NCBI GenBank assembly: GCA_963575745.1
Contig: CAUYUJ010019359.1
Span: forward strand, 327,501-391,500
Direction: 5' to 3'
From: Prorocentrum cordatum
Taxonomy: Eukaryota; Sar; Dinophyceae; Prorocentrales; Prorocentraceae
Length of the DNA: 64,000 bases
Both the position numbers and the translations under genes were made by a program. Below, piece after piece: positions 30,362-40,006 of this stretch. Below the pieces are notes generated by a model. It was not told where the DNA came from, made no database searches, and saw only the letters and a program-made list of their open reading frames with translations. Position 1 is the stretch's first letter, and every line of letters begins with the position of its first letter.

Positions 30362-31660
30362 CTAACTACTCTGGCGAACGCCTTCTTGGAGTGGTTCTCC
30401 AAGGCCTCGCTGCTCCACCAACTTCTGTTCACCCTGCCCCGTGACCTGCAAGAACTTCCGCACCCAGTCGCCCAGCTTGCCAGCCACGATCGCCGTGCGC
30501 ATCTCGGTCAAGAGATTGAGCATGAACCACAGGTTGTGCTGAGTGATCAGCGTTGCGGCGACAGGCTCCTTCGTCACGATCGTGTGAAGCATCGCGCGGG
30601 TGTAGCCCTTGAGCGGCCCACCGCAGTCGGCCTCCAGCGGCCGGTAGTCGGCGGCGAAATCGCTACTGGTGAGCCGCAGCTGGCCAGTTCGCACCAGCGC
30701 CGTGCCGAACCGGGCCGTGCGGCAGGGATAGACGCAGTCGAACATGTCGACGCCAAGAGCCACGCAGACGACGATGTCGAGGGGGTACCCAACACCCATC
30801 AGGTACCGGGGCTTGTGCTCCGGGAGCCCGGTGGCTGGCCGCGTGCACTGCTCGACTACCCTCCAGAACGAATCTTTGGCCTCCCCTCCGCTCAGACCAC
30901 CTATGGCGTAGCCTGGCAGATCCCGCTTGATCATCTCCTTTAAGGAGAGCTCCCTGAGGCCTTCCTGCAAATGGCCCTGCACTATGCCAAACAGATTTTG
31001 CCGGTCTGGGTTCTTGTGCGCCTTGATGCAGCGATCGATCCAGCGAAAGGTGCGGTGAGTGGCCTCTTCGATGCGCTCCTGGTTGACCTCCGTAGATGAG
31101 ACCACGTCATCCAAAGCCATGATAATGTCAGCGCCAATTTGGTTCTGAGACTCGATCGACTTCTCGGGTGTCAGCAACATGCGGCTCCCCTCTTTCTTGG
31201 GATCCTCGAACTCCACGCCAGCTTCTGTAATCTCCGCCAGCTTGAGCAGGGAGACCATCTGGAAGCCGCCGCTGTCTGTGAGGATGTTCCCGTCCCACTG
31301 CATGAACTTGTGAAGACCGCCGAATCTCTCCAGCAAATCGGTTGTGGGCCGATTCGCCAGATGAAACGTGTTCCCTAGCAAGATCTTGCACCCAAGTGCT
31401 TTCATATCCTCGGAGGACATCCCTTTGATGGTGCCCTGCGTCCCCACTGGCATGAAGACCGGAGTGTGCACCTCGCCGTGTGGCAGGCGCACCGTTGAGG
31501 CCCGCGCGCGCCCGCACGTGGCGTCGAGCTTGAAGACTAGCGCGGGCTCCAGTCCGCCACCGGTAGATGCCCGCTTCTGCTCCGGCTCTGCCACACCCGC
31601 TGTCGGCTCGCTTGGGGGCTCCTCCGCCTTCCTGAGGCGCAGCGATCGGCGGGGGAACAG
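30362..31660 (-). CDS. QTRT1: Queuine tRNA-ribosyltransferase catalytic subunit (large last exon)
   Basis: The exon 31660-30362 (stop TAG) encodes 432 residues, about the length of the whole family. The enzyme swaps guanine-34 for queuine in GUN-anticodon tRNAs, normally with QTRT2. Seen: TDSGGFQMVSL (Asp129, active-site acid), DDVVSS (184-189), GGLSGGE (254-260) and DMFDCVYPCRTARFG with the nucleophile Asp308. The residues DDV and GGLSGGE are the eukaryotic, queuine-type versions rather than bacterial preQ1-type. The zinc site is unusual: the CxCxxC triad is replaced by DCGGPLK (345-351), leaving one Cys plus His375. The exon is preceded by a C-rich tract and AG, a convincing acceptor. A possible first exon is 32697-32680 (MAAKRK, phase 0), leaving an intron of 1019 nt. 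An open frame continuing to 32227 runs through repeats and is not coding. The catalytic domain is certain, the 5' end is not. Confidence 0.92.
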   Translation of the reverse strand: MFPRRSLRLRKAEEPPSEPTAGVAEPEQKRASTGGGLEPALVFKLDATCGRARASTVRLPHGEVHTPVFMPVGTQGTIKGMSSEDMKALGCKILLGNTFHLANRPTTDLLERFGGLHKFMQWDGNILTDSGGFQMVSLLKLAEITEAGVEFEDPKKEGSRMLLTPEKSIESQNQIGADIIMALDDVVSSTEVNQERIEEATHRTFRWIDRCIKAHKNPDRQNLFGIVQGHLQEGLRELSLKEMIKRDLPGYAIGGLSGGEAKDSFWRVVEQCTRPATGLPEHKPRYLMGVGYPLDIVVCVALGVDMFDCVYPCRTARFGTALVRTGQLRLTSSDFAADYRPLEADCGGPLKGYTRAMLHTIVTKEPVAATLITQHNLWFMLNLLTEMRTAIVAGKLGDWVRKFLQVTGQGEQKLVEQRGLGEPLQEGVRQSS

Positions 31661-32679
31661 CTCGGGGGGGGGGGAACATCGAGCTGGAGTCGGCGATACA
31701 CCTCCGATGGATCGGTGGTAGGCCCCCGATGGCAAATCCGCAAGGCCCTGGGCGGGGTGCTTTGTGGGCCCCGGAAACGGCAGGGCCGTTTTTTCACCGT
31801 TTCCGAAAAAAAATCCCTTGAAAATGGAAACGGCAAAAAAACGGCGACCGGAAACGGCAACAAAAAGGCTCCAGGATTGGAACCGGAGCCGGAACCGATC
31901 AAAAAACGGCGACGGAACCGGTAACAAAACGGCGTTGGAACCGGCAAAATAACGGCAAAACGGAACCGGTAAAAAAACGGCCCTGTCGTTCCCAGGGCAC
32001 ACTAAGGCGGGGTGGGCTATCGGGCCCCTATCGGCGATGACTGCGCGATGGGGGGTCGACGCATCCCCCCCTTGGGCCTGTCCACCCCTAGCGTTGCCCC
32101 GTGGCTTTCGGGCAGTACAAAGGGAAATTAGGACGCACAAATAAATACACACAAATAAAAATAGTCCCCATATTTTCCCATAGTTTCTGGGTTTTTGTCT
32201 TCCCCCCCAATTCCCATATTTTCCCATATTTTCCTGGGGATCGAGGATTCATTGTGTCTGTGTGTTTTTCTCCCTCCTGACAGTAGCTCGGCTCTCCGGC
32301 GGCCCATCGGGACGGTCCAGGCGCCCCCGGCATGCCCTCGGCGAGGAGCAGCCGCTGAAGGGCATCCCGAGGCTGGAGAGCCGACGCATACCCAGACATG
32401 CTCGCGTCGTAAAAAATTCAGGACGGAGGTTTTTCACCGTTTTCGGGCTCTGGGGGCCTTCGCCGGGCCTCGGAACCGTCAAAAAACGACTCAGGATGAA
32501 AAACCGGCCCCGGGGGTTGGGTCGGGACTTCCGGGGGCGCCGTCCTGAAAAAATCAGGACGTCGCATGTCTGGGTACCGACGCAAAGGCTCGAAAATCTC
32601 CAACACCGAATAAGAAACTTCACCCCCCTGGGCCAGACATCCCTCCCTGGGCCCATCCCCCCCCTATCGTTGCCCCTGG
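31661..32679 (-). other. Probable QTRT1 intron, repeat-filled
   Basis: It contains a GGAACCGG/AAAAACGGC minisatellite (31765-31990), a GGCGATGACT-type repeat also seen at 13725-13800, the 163-bp element (32118-32280) and an inverted-repeat element (32379-32592, ends CCCAGACATGC). Whether one intron spans all this depends on the tentative first exon. Confidence 0.4.
32113..32285 (+). mobile_element. 163-bp element, copy 2 (TSD CAGTA)
   Basis: The element 32118-32280 is 163 bp between two copies of CAGTA, with the same body as the copy at 4317. It lies upstream of the QTRT1 catalytic exon, probably within the QTRT1 intron. Confidence 0.85.
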
Positions 32680-32824
32680 CTTCCTCTTGGCCGCCATCGC
32701 CGCGGCGCCGGGGGTCTCACGGCCACGCCCGCAAGGAGGGCCTGCGGTCCGCCCCCGCTGCCAGAGGGGCAGGAAGTGCAAAAACGGCTGCCGGCGGCCA
32801 GGGCGGCGTGGGGCGGAGCGGCGC

Positions 32825-33800
32825 CGAGAGGAGAGCAGGAGGAGGAGGAGGAGGAGGAGGAGGAGGAGGAGGAGGAGGAGGTGGAGATGTAGAGCAAGAG
32901 GGAGATGGGTAGGAGTAGGAGGATGTGGAGGAAGAGGAGGAGGAGGAGGATGATGTGGCGGAGGAGGTGTAGGAGGAGGAGGAAGGAGGAAGGAGGATAT
33001 GTGGGAGGGGAGATGTAGGAGGAGGAGGAGGATCAGGTAGGGAGGAGGAATGAGGAGGAGGAGGAGATGGAGGAGGAGGAGATGTAGGAGGAGGAGAGGA
33101 GGAGGTAGGAGGCTGAGGAGGAGAGGGAGGGGAGGTGGAGGATGTAGGAGGAAGGAGGAGATGTAGGAGGAGGAGGAGGTGTAGAGGAGGAGGAGGAGGG
33201 AGGAGTGGAGGAGGATGTGTAGAGGAGAGGAGGGGAGGAGGAGGAATATGTAGGAGGAGGAGTAACATGTGGAGGGGAGGAGGCTCCCAGTGAGGGGGAG
33301 GAGATGGGAGGAGGGAGGAGGGATGAGGAGGAGGAGATGTAGGTAGGAGGAGGAGGAGGAGGGTAGGAGGAGGAGAGGAGTCGGGGGAGGAGGAGGTGGA
33401 GATGTAGGATGAGGCAGGAGCTGTAGGGGAGGGAGGAGGAGGTGAGGAGGAAGGAGGAGGAGAGGAGGAGGAGTGGAGGATGAGGTGTAGGAGGAGAGGA
33501 GGAAGAGGAGGAGGATATGTAGGTAGGGATGAGATGTAGGAGGCGGAGGAGGGTCAGGAGGAGGATGAGATGGAGGAGGAGTATGAAGATTGGAGTAGGA
33601 GGAGAGTAGGAGTAGGATGAGTAGGTTGTGGAGAGTATTGAGGCGGAGGGGAGGAGGAGTGGAGCATGTATGATTAGGAGTATGAATTAGTAGGAGGGAG
33701 GAGGAGGAGTCGGAGGAGGAAGGAGGAGGAGATGGAGGAGGAGGTGATTAGCGGGCGGAAGGAGGAGGTGGAGGAGGCTGGAGGAGGAGAGGCGGAGGCG
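32825..33800 (+). repeat. Purine-rich GGA minisatellite, about 975 bp
   Basis: Degenerate GGAGGAGGTGTAGGAGGAG units, almost no pyrimidines except T in GTAGGA/GATG. It is mirrored by a pyrimidine-rich tract at 34040-34515. Confidence 0.9.
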
Positions 33801-34039
33801 GAGGGAGGAGTGGAGAGAGGGGATTAGGGAGGGATGAATGAGTCGGTGGAGTGATGTGAGGAGGCACAGAGGGGGGCGAAGAGGAGCCCGAGCCCGAGCC
33901 CGGGCCCGAGCCCGTGGAGGTCGGGCCGCAGAGCCCGTGGCGGCCGCCGGGCGCCGAGCGCGCCCAGGGTCCTCTCGACGGCGGCGAGGAGGGCGAGGGG
34001 GCACACCGAGGGGCTGCGGGGGTGAGGGGCGCTGTCTGT

Positions 34040-34515
34040 GCCTCCTCCCTCCACCTCCTTCTCCTCCCTCCTCCTCCTCCTCCTCACCGTCACTTCCATC
34101 CTTCCCCCTTGGCCTCTCCTTCCCCTCCTTCCTCCCACCTCCTCCCTACCTCCACCACCTCCATCCTGCTCCTCCTCCTCCTCCTCCTCCTCCTCCTCCT
34201 CTCCTTCCTCTCTCCTCCTCCTCCCTCCTCTCCACCTCCCTCCTCCACAAACCCTCCTCCTCACTCCTCCTCCTCTCCTCCTCCTCCAACCTCCTACCTC
34301 TCCTCCTCCCTTTTCTCCTCCTCCTCTCCTCCCCTCCTCCTCCTCCCTACCTCCTCCCTCCTCCTCCTTCCCCTCCCTCCCCTCTTCTCCTCCTCCCCTC
34401 CTCTTCCCTCCTACCTCTCCCGCCACCTTCCTCCTCCCCTTCTCCTCTCCTCCCTCCTCCTCCGCCTCCTCCTCCTCCTCCTCCTCCTCCGCCTCCTCCT
34501 CCTCCTCCTTCCTCA
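34040..34515 (+). repeat. Pyrimidine-rich CCT minisatellite
   Basis: CTCCTCCTC and TCCCTCC units, the strand complement of the tract at 32825-33800, separated by about 240 bp of GC-rich unique sequence. An inverted-repeat element (ends near CCCAATCCCAAAA, 34567-34795) follows. Confidence 0.85.
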
Positions 34516-35212
34516 CGGCAGCCGTGCGGGCACGCCTCCTCCTCCTTCCTCACGGCAGCCTTGCGGGTGAGGGGCGTTTGACCACGAAAAGACACATCCC
34601 CAATCCCAAAATCGCGGATTCCCCGAGGATTCGAAGATCGGCCAAAGATGTCGGGGCATGTTTTGCGTTCGTCGTCGTCGCCCTGGTAAAACCCTGCCCA
34701 AAAATCTCCCTCCCCGAAGTCTCGAGGAGCCTGCATCTTGTCTTGGCCCTCGCGTTTTTGGGATTGGGCATCTGTTTTGACTTAGTGAGCGTTGTTTGTG
34801 CCTCCTCCTCACGGCGGCCGTGGGGGCACGCCGTCTGAGAAGCCTCGCGGAGGCCTCGAGGGTGACCGCGCGTCGCACTGTAGCCTCCCGGGGTGCGAGC
34901 GGTCGCGGAGAGCTCGAGGGTCCTCGCAGCTCACAGAGGCACGGCCAGACCGAGACAAGACCATGGCACGATCCTGCAACGCATGGCCACACGAGATGCG
35001 CAGCCGTGCTGGTCCTTGATGCAGGCCCTGCCTCTGGGGACGCGAAAAGGGAAGAGAGAGAATTGGGGAGGAGGTATACCCAGAGGCCCGTCAGAGGTCC
35101 CAAGAGGCCCCAGAGAGTGACCACACACTCCGAAACCGCCTCAAACAGGATCCCGAAAGGCCTCCAAAGAGATTCCTACAGGCACGGTGGCAGGGTGAGC
35201 CGAAGGCCACTA

Positions 35213-35530
35213 CATCAGAGTGAGGGGGCCGAACGGTCATTCACTGTCTCTCGGCGCTTGGCTAAAGTGGGGGGTGCGGATTGCTGTTGGTTGTTGTTGC
35301 GTTGTTGTTGTCGTCGTCCTCGCCCCAGACTTGCCAGCGACCCGCCCCGCGACCCACCCCGCGACCCATCTGCGACCCACCCGCAACCCACCCACAGTGT
35401 TTTGACGAAACTTCGGCACCGGCGGCGGGCTTCGTGCGCAATGTGTTGAAAAGTCGGCGCCTGCGGCGGGCTTCTTCAGAGCCCCGCAGACTGCTGACAG
35501 CCACGCCGCCCCCTCACTTTTATCTGCAAC
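35213..35530 (-). mobile_element. Minisatellite-bearing element, intact copy
   Basis: About 320 bp with inverted ends (ATCAGAGTGAGGGGGCCGA left; GATAAAAGTGAGGGGGCGGC on the other strand at the right). It carries GTT repeats and a GCGACCC-type array. It is the uninterrupted counterpart of 5095-6176, in the opposite orientation. Confidence 0.65.
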
Positions 35531-35534
35531 TGCG

Positions 35535-37590
35535 GGGTGCGACGTACTATCACACGTCTCCTGCCACTCCGAATCCACCCGCAGCGTGGATCACGTTAAC
35601 CTGCCTCACTTGCCCAACCCACCTAACACTTTGAGTCCGCCAAGTGCCCCAACGACCCTCACACATATCATAACTAAGCTGAATATTGCAGGCAACTCGT
35701 CGAACGCCTCTCAACCCTCCGAATATGAATTGTACTATAACGCTTACAGCCCTTCCTACTCCTGGCTCGAAACATGTTGACTCTTTCTCTTCTCAAACTT
35801 CCCACTCCTCGCTCTGCCCTCTGTCAACTGCTTCAGACCCTATACTTGTCATCACCCGACGGATCTACCTCGTAAAACCCTTCTAACTGTGGCTCTTCTA
35901 AGTCAGATAATGCCTCAGAATATAACCGCGGGACAACACACAGGACGAAAGGCACGACAACAACACCAGGGCAAATGACCACAACGGGACAACCGCAGGG
36001 CCATGACAAGACAACCACGGGACAACCACAGGACAACGGAGCGAAAACTTTGGAGGCACGCGGCGGTCATGCAGCATGCGCGGGGCAACGCAAATGGCAC
36101 GCGACAAACCACGGGACAGTCAAGGGACTACCGGAAGACGACGGCAAGACAACCACGGGGGTGCACTTGGTGGCCGGGGCTAAGGGAACAATCTAACAAG
36201 AGATGCGCCTGGCTGCGGGGGACCTCGCGCAGACTCGCATCGCCCGCGCCCGCGACACGAACCGAAACACAAATCACTCTCCTCGTGGGGAGGGGTCATC
36301 GGTCTCACTCCCCATCCTTCGAAACCTCCAGTATCCCTGGGATCATGTCACCAGGTTGAACTGTAAGCATTCTAAGCACATGGGATGAACATCAGAACCT
36401 CGAATGCTGCAACCATCGACTACAATACATGTGTATATATATAGATGTGTGTATATGAGTATATATGTATATATAGCCAACCAACCCCCAATCTCCTGGA
36501 TAACGCGTAGGTGGTCTGGACCGATGCGGCTTTCTGCTTGAATGGCTGGCCTGTCGGAACACTCAATGCAGCACGGAATAGGATAAATCGGATGGACGAA
36601 CTAAAAGAAAGGCGCGTGCGGCTGGTGCATCAGCCATCTCGTGCATTGTCCCTTGGGTCATAGCGATGTGTAGTGCCGAAAAAGGTGTCAATATACACAT
36701 GCAGCAGTCACATGCAGTCCCGTCGCCGTTCACATCCCTCCGTCGATCGCAACTTCATCGCCACCAATTCGAGGAACTCATCGATCCCAACTGGCGTCGT
36801 ATCGCCCACTCTGTGGCGTACTGTCGGCGGCATTGCGTTCCCTCACTTTCCGCCAACCCTCCTGTACCGCCGCGTTTCTCCGCATCATGTTCCTCCGCCT
36901 GCCTCGTCCGCCTCCTTGATCCCCCCCCTCCCATCGCGCTCATCCACCTCGGCCCCCCTCCTGCTCCTCGTCCTCCAACGCTGGCCTTCAATAGGGGCCT
37001 GGGAGCGCCATCTGCTACTGCACGGCACTATTCACAGCAAGCCCTTGCGGTCATACTCAAGGAACAAGCAAAACGATGCGATGTCACGAGCCGCAGCGCA
37101 TCCAAGGAAGGCAGAAGCGGCCAGCGCTGCGACTTAGTCACGTGGCGACGCTGGGCCCCACTCAGACATTCTCAGGCCAAGCACCTGTTGCCTGATGTTC
37201 AGCGAGCTGCGCCTGGGGTGGCGCATGACCCAGCATCTAGAAGGTACGACGCAATGCAAATGCGGTATCCGCGTGGGTTCAAGCTAATCAGAAGCCCCCT
37301 GGACACCGCGGACGACGAAATACACGAACCGACCAGATGGGACATTGGTAGACGGGACATGTGCAGGCGCAACGAGCGATGTACTAGATCCTTTATATCA
37401 ACAGGAAGAGGATCGCCACACCTTGTGGTCTGGAACATCTCACCCGGAAAATTATAGATGTGTGCTCTACGGGTTGGCACGCACACATGGGTGCTGCAGC
37501 GCACGGCAGCTAGGCCACTTCACGCTCATCTTCATTCCCTCCCGTTTCTCCCTCATCGCTGCTCATCCCTCCCACCTCTCTGGTCCTCAT
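35535..37590. other. No gene recognised
   Basis: Lower-GC, mostly unique sequence with a short GACAACCACGGGACAACC repeat (35930-36170) and a TA-rich patch (36425-36475). The longest frame (36666-37457, plus) has mixed third positions and no motif that I know. Confidence 0.5.
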
Positions 37591-38332
37591 GCCCCTCCAC
37601 ATTCCTCTCATCCCTCCCCTTCTTCTCCGCCTCCTCCCTCCTTCTCCTAACGCATCCCTCCCTCCCTCCCTCCCTCTTTCTCCCCCTCCTCCTCCTCCTC
37701 CTCCTCCTCCTCCTCCTTCATCTCCTCCTCCTCCTCCTCCTCCTCCTCCATCTCCTCCTCCTCCTCCTCCTCCTCGTCCTCCTCGTCCTCCTCCCTCCTC
37801 CTCCCTCCTCATCACCGTGCGCCCTCATCATCTCGCGCACCCCGCTCTGCCTGGTCAGCCTGCGGTCCCCGCCCTCCCCTGGCCGCCTTCGGCACCTCTG
37901 CCTGCCGGCTCGCCGCCGCGGCGCTCCGCCGCCTCCCGGGGCACCTCCCCTCGCCCCGGGCGGCCCGCCCAGACCGCACCAAGGGCGCCGACGATCGAGG
38001 CGTGGAGCCGCCCGAGGGCCCCCGGGGGGGGGGGCCTCCGAGCGCCTCCTGCCGGGCGTGCTGCTGCAGGTGCCCTCCGCGGCCTGACTTCCTCCTTCTG
38101 CTCCTCCTCCTCCCTCCTCCTGCTGCGCACTGCTGCTGGCCGCTGCCGTCTGTAGGGCCCTTGCGTCGCTCCGAGGGGGGAAGAGGGGCCGCGCCCTGCG
38201 CGGGCCCTGCCGGGCATCTCCGCCGAGCTCTGAGCGCCCGACGGCTTTCGCGTGAGGCATCCCCACCCTTGGCCCAAGGTGCCCCCAGGATCTCCAGGAG
38301 GCCCCCGCGGCCTCCAGATAGAGACCTCCTAG

Positions 38333-38535
38333 ATGGGGTCAGGGTGGATGGGGTCGGAGGATCGCGCTGTATCGGCGATGCATCGGCGATGCACCGGCGA
38401 TGCAACGTCGACGTCGGCGATGCACCGTCGACGTCGACGTGAAGCAAATCGGGCTCCACATCGAGCCGCATCGGCGATGCATCGGCGATGCGGCGCGATC
38501 ATCCGATCCCATCTGCTCCGACCCCATCCGGGAGG
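38333..38535. mobile_element. GATGGGGTCGGAG-ended element with CGGCGATGCAT repeats
   Basis: The arms GATGGGGTCGGAGGATCGCG and complement surround repeats of CATCGGCGATG and CGTCGACGTCG. A second copy lies at 62738-62870 with the same ends and fewer repeats. Confidence 0.65.
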
Positions 38536-38614
38536 CCCAGGCCAGAGCACGCCTCACGTTGCCCGGAGGGCCCCAGGGGCTCCAGAGTGGAGCGAAAAGG
38601 ATGGGGGCACCTTG

Positions 38615-38768
38615 GGCCAGGGGCACCTCGGGCGTCCTGATCCCTGGCTGCGCCTGTGGCGCCACCTCCAGCGCGCTCCGTGCGCCGAGGACGGGTGTGG
38701 GGAGTCGGGCCCAGCGGCGCTTCGGGTAGTCCGCGCGGACCTGCGAAAGGGCACGTTTATGCCGTCGG
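38615..38768 (+). mobile_element. Hairpin introner family, partial copy
   Basis: Only the core and right arm are recognisable (CCAGCGCGCTCCGTGCGCC, GTCCGCGCGGACC, ACGTTTATGCC). The left arm is decayed. Confidence 0.45.
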
Positions 38769-40006
38769 TGGCCCCACGGGAAATACTGCGACCAAGGGAT
38801 GCAGGACATACAGGCCCACTTCGTGGTACGTCTGTCACGGCAACGGGGAGCGCTGAAGAAACGCTGGCGCACAGCAACGTGGCTCACAAGAGTCCAGCGC
38901 TGCCTGGATCCGCCGACTTCCAATGGCCGGGAGTGCAAAGGCGCGTGAGATGATTAATCGTCCCTGCGTGGGACATGTAGAGCCGGTGCGAATGGTCACA
39001 GACCCCTTCGGGGCAAGATGCGTAAAGTGGAGGCGGAGGACGACGACGACGACGACGACGAGAACAAGGATGACGGCGGGAGGAGAGGGGGGGGGCAGTG
39101 GAGGAGAGGCAGGCAAAGGGGAAGGAGCCGGGGGAGGGGGAGAGTAAAGGAGGATGTGCAGGAGGATCAGGGTTGTGGATGCCACGACAATGGACACCCT
39201 AACAGTCCGATCATCGAATTAAAAATGTGTGTAAACGTTGGGAAATTTACGGAACATGTTTAACATGTGTGTTTTACATGGTCCAAAACAGTTTAAGCAC
39301 ATGTTCTAGACATCTGGAATTTATTTGGCAACATGCTTCCTCTCCATTGGTCGTCCTCCACAAGATCAGGGAGAGGGCTGGCCGAAGAGCTTCGGGCCAA
39401 ACCTCACGGACCCAGTGCACCGATACATATACATGTTGCGGTCTTCAGTGGCACCTGGCGGCGTGCGAGCCATGTTCTATTTGCGGCCCTGGGCGTGGGC
39501 CCCCACCCAGGGTCCTGGAGTGTGCGGATCTTCTGCCTACCCCCCCGTTCCCACCTCGCGCGCCTCCCCATGCCTGCTCCTCCCCCCTCGTCCTAGCCCT
39601 CCTCCCTCTCCTCCTCCACCCACCCACCCACCCGGCACCCCTCCAACTACCTCGCCCGCTCCTCTCTCGTGCTCCTCGTCGTCGCCGCCCACCTTCTCCC
39701 TCTCCGCGCTGGCATCCTCCTCCGTCACCTCTCCGTTCTCTTCATCCGTCCTCCCCGTCCTGCTCATTCTGCTCGACCTCGTCCTCCTATTCCTGCTCGT
39801 CTTCGTTCTCCTCCTCCTCCTCCTCCTCCTCCTCCTCGTCCTCGTCCTCGTCCCCGTCCTCAGCATCCGACTCCGCCTACTCCAGCGGTGTCTGGCCAGG
39901 CTGTACAACCAGGTTAGGCTTCAGGTCATGGGGCTAAGGGCATTCCACTGCATGGCTGCCTCCAGCGTCAGGGCAAGGAGGAGGAGGAGGAGGAGGAGGT
40001 GTTCTG

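Larger units (their letters stand above)
37820..39960. other. No gene recognised; GC-rich then AT-richer sequence
   Basis: 37820-38330 is very GC-rich and open on both strands without a convincing protein. 39200-39340 is AT-rich. The remainder is element copies already listed and a CCT/CGT tract. Confidence 0.45.

Noticed and set aside
30365-32227. One long open frame extending QTRT1 by about 190 residues at its N-terminus
   Set aside because: The extension reads through a minisatellite and the 163-bp element, which is repeated elsewhere. A polypyrimidine-AG acceptor sits just before the conserved part.
36666-37457. 263-codon plus-strand frame
   Set aside because: No G/C-ending codon bias, low-complexity Pro/Ser stretches and no recognisable motif.
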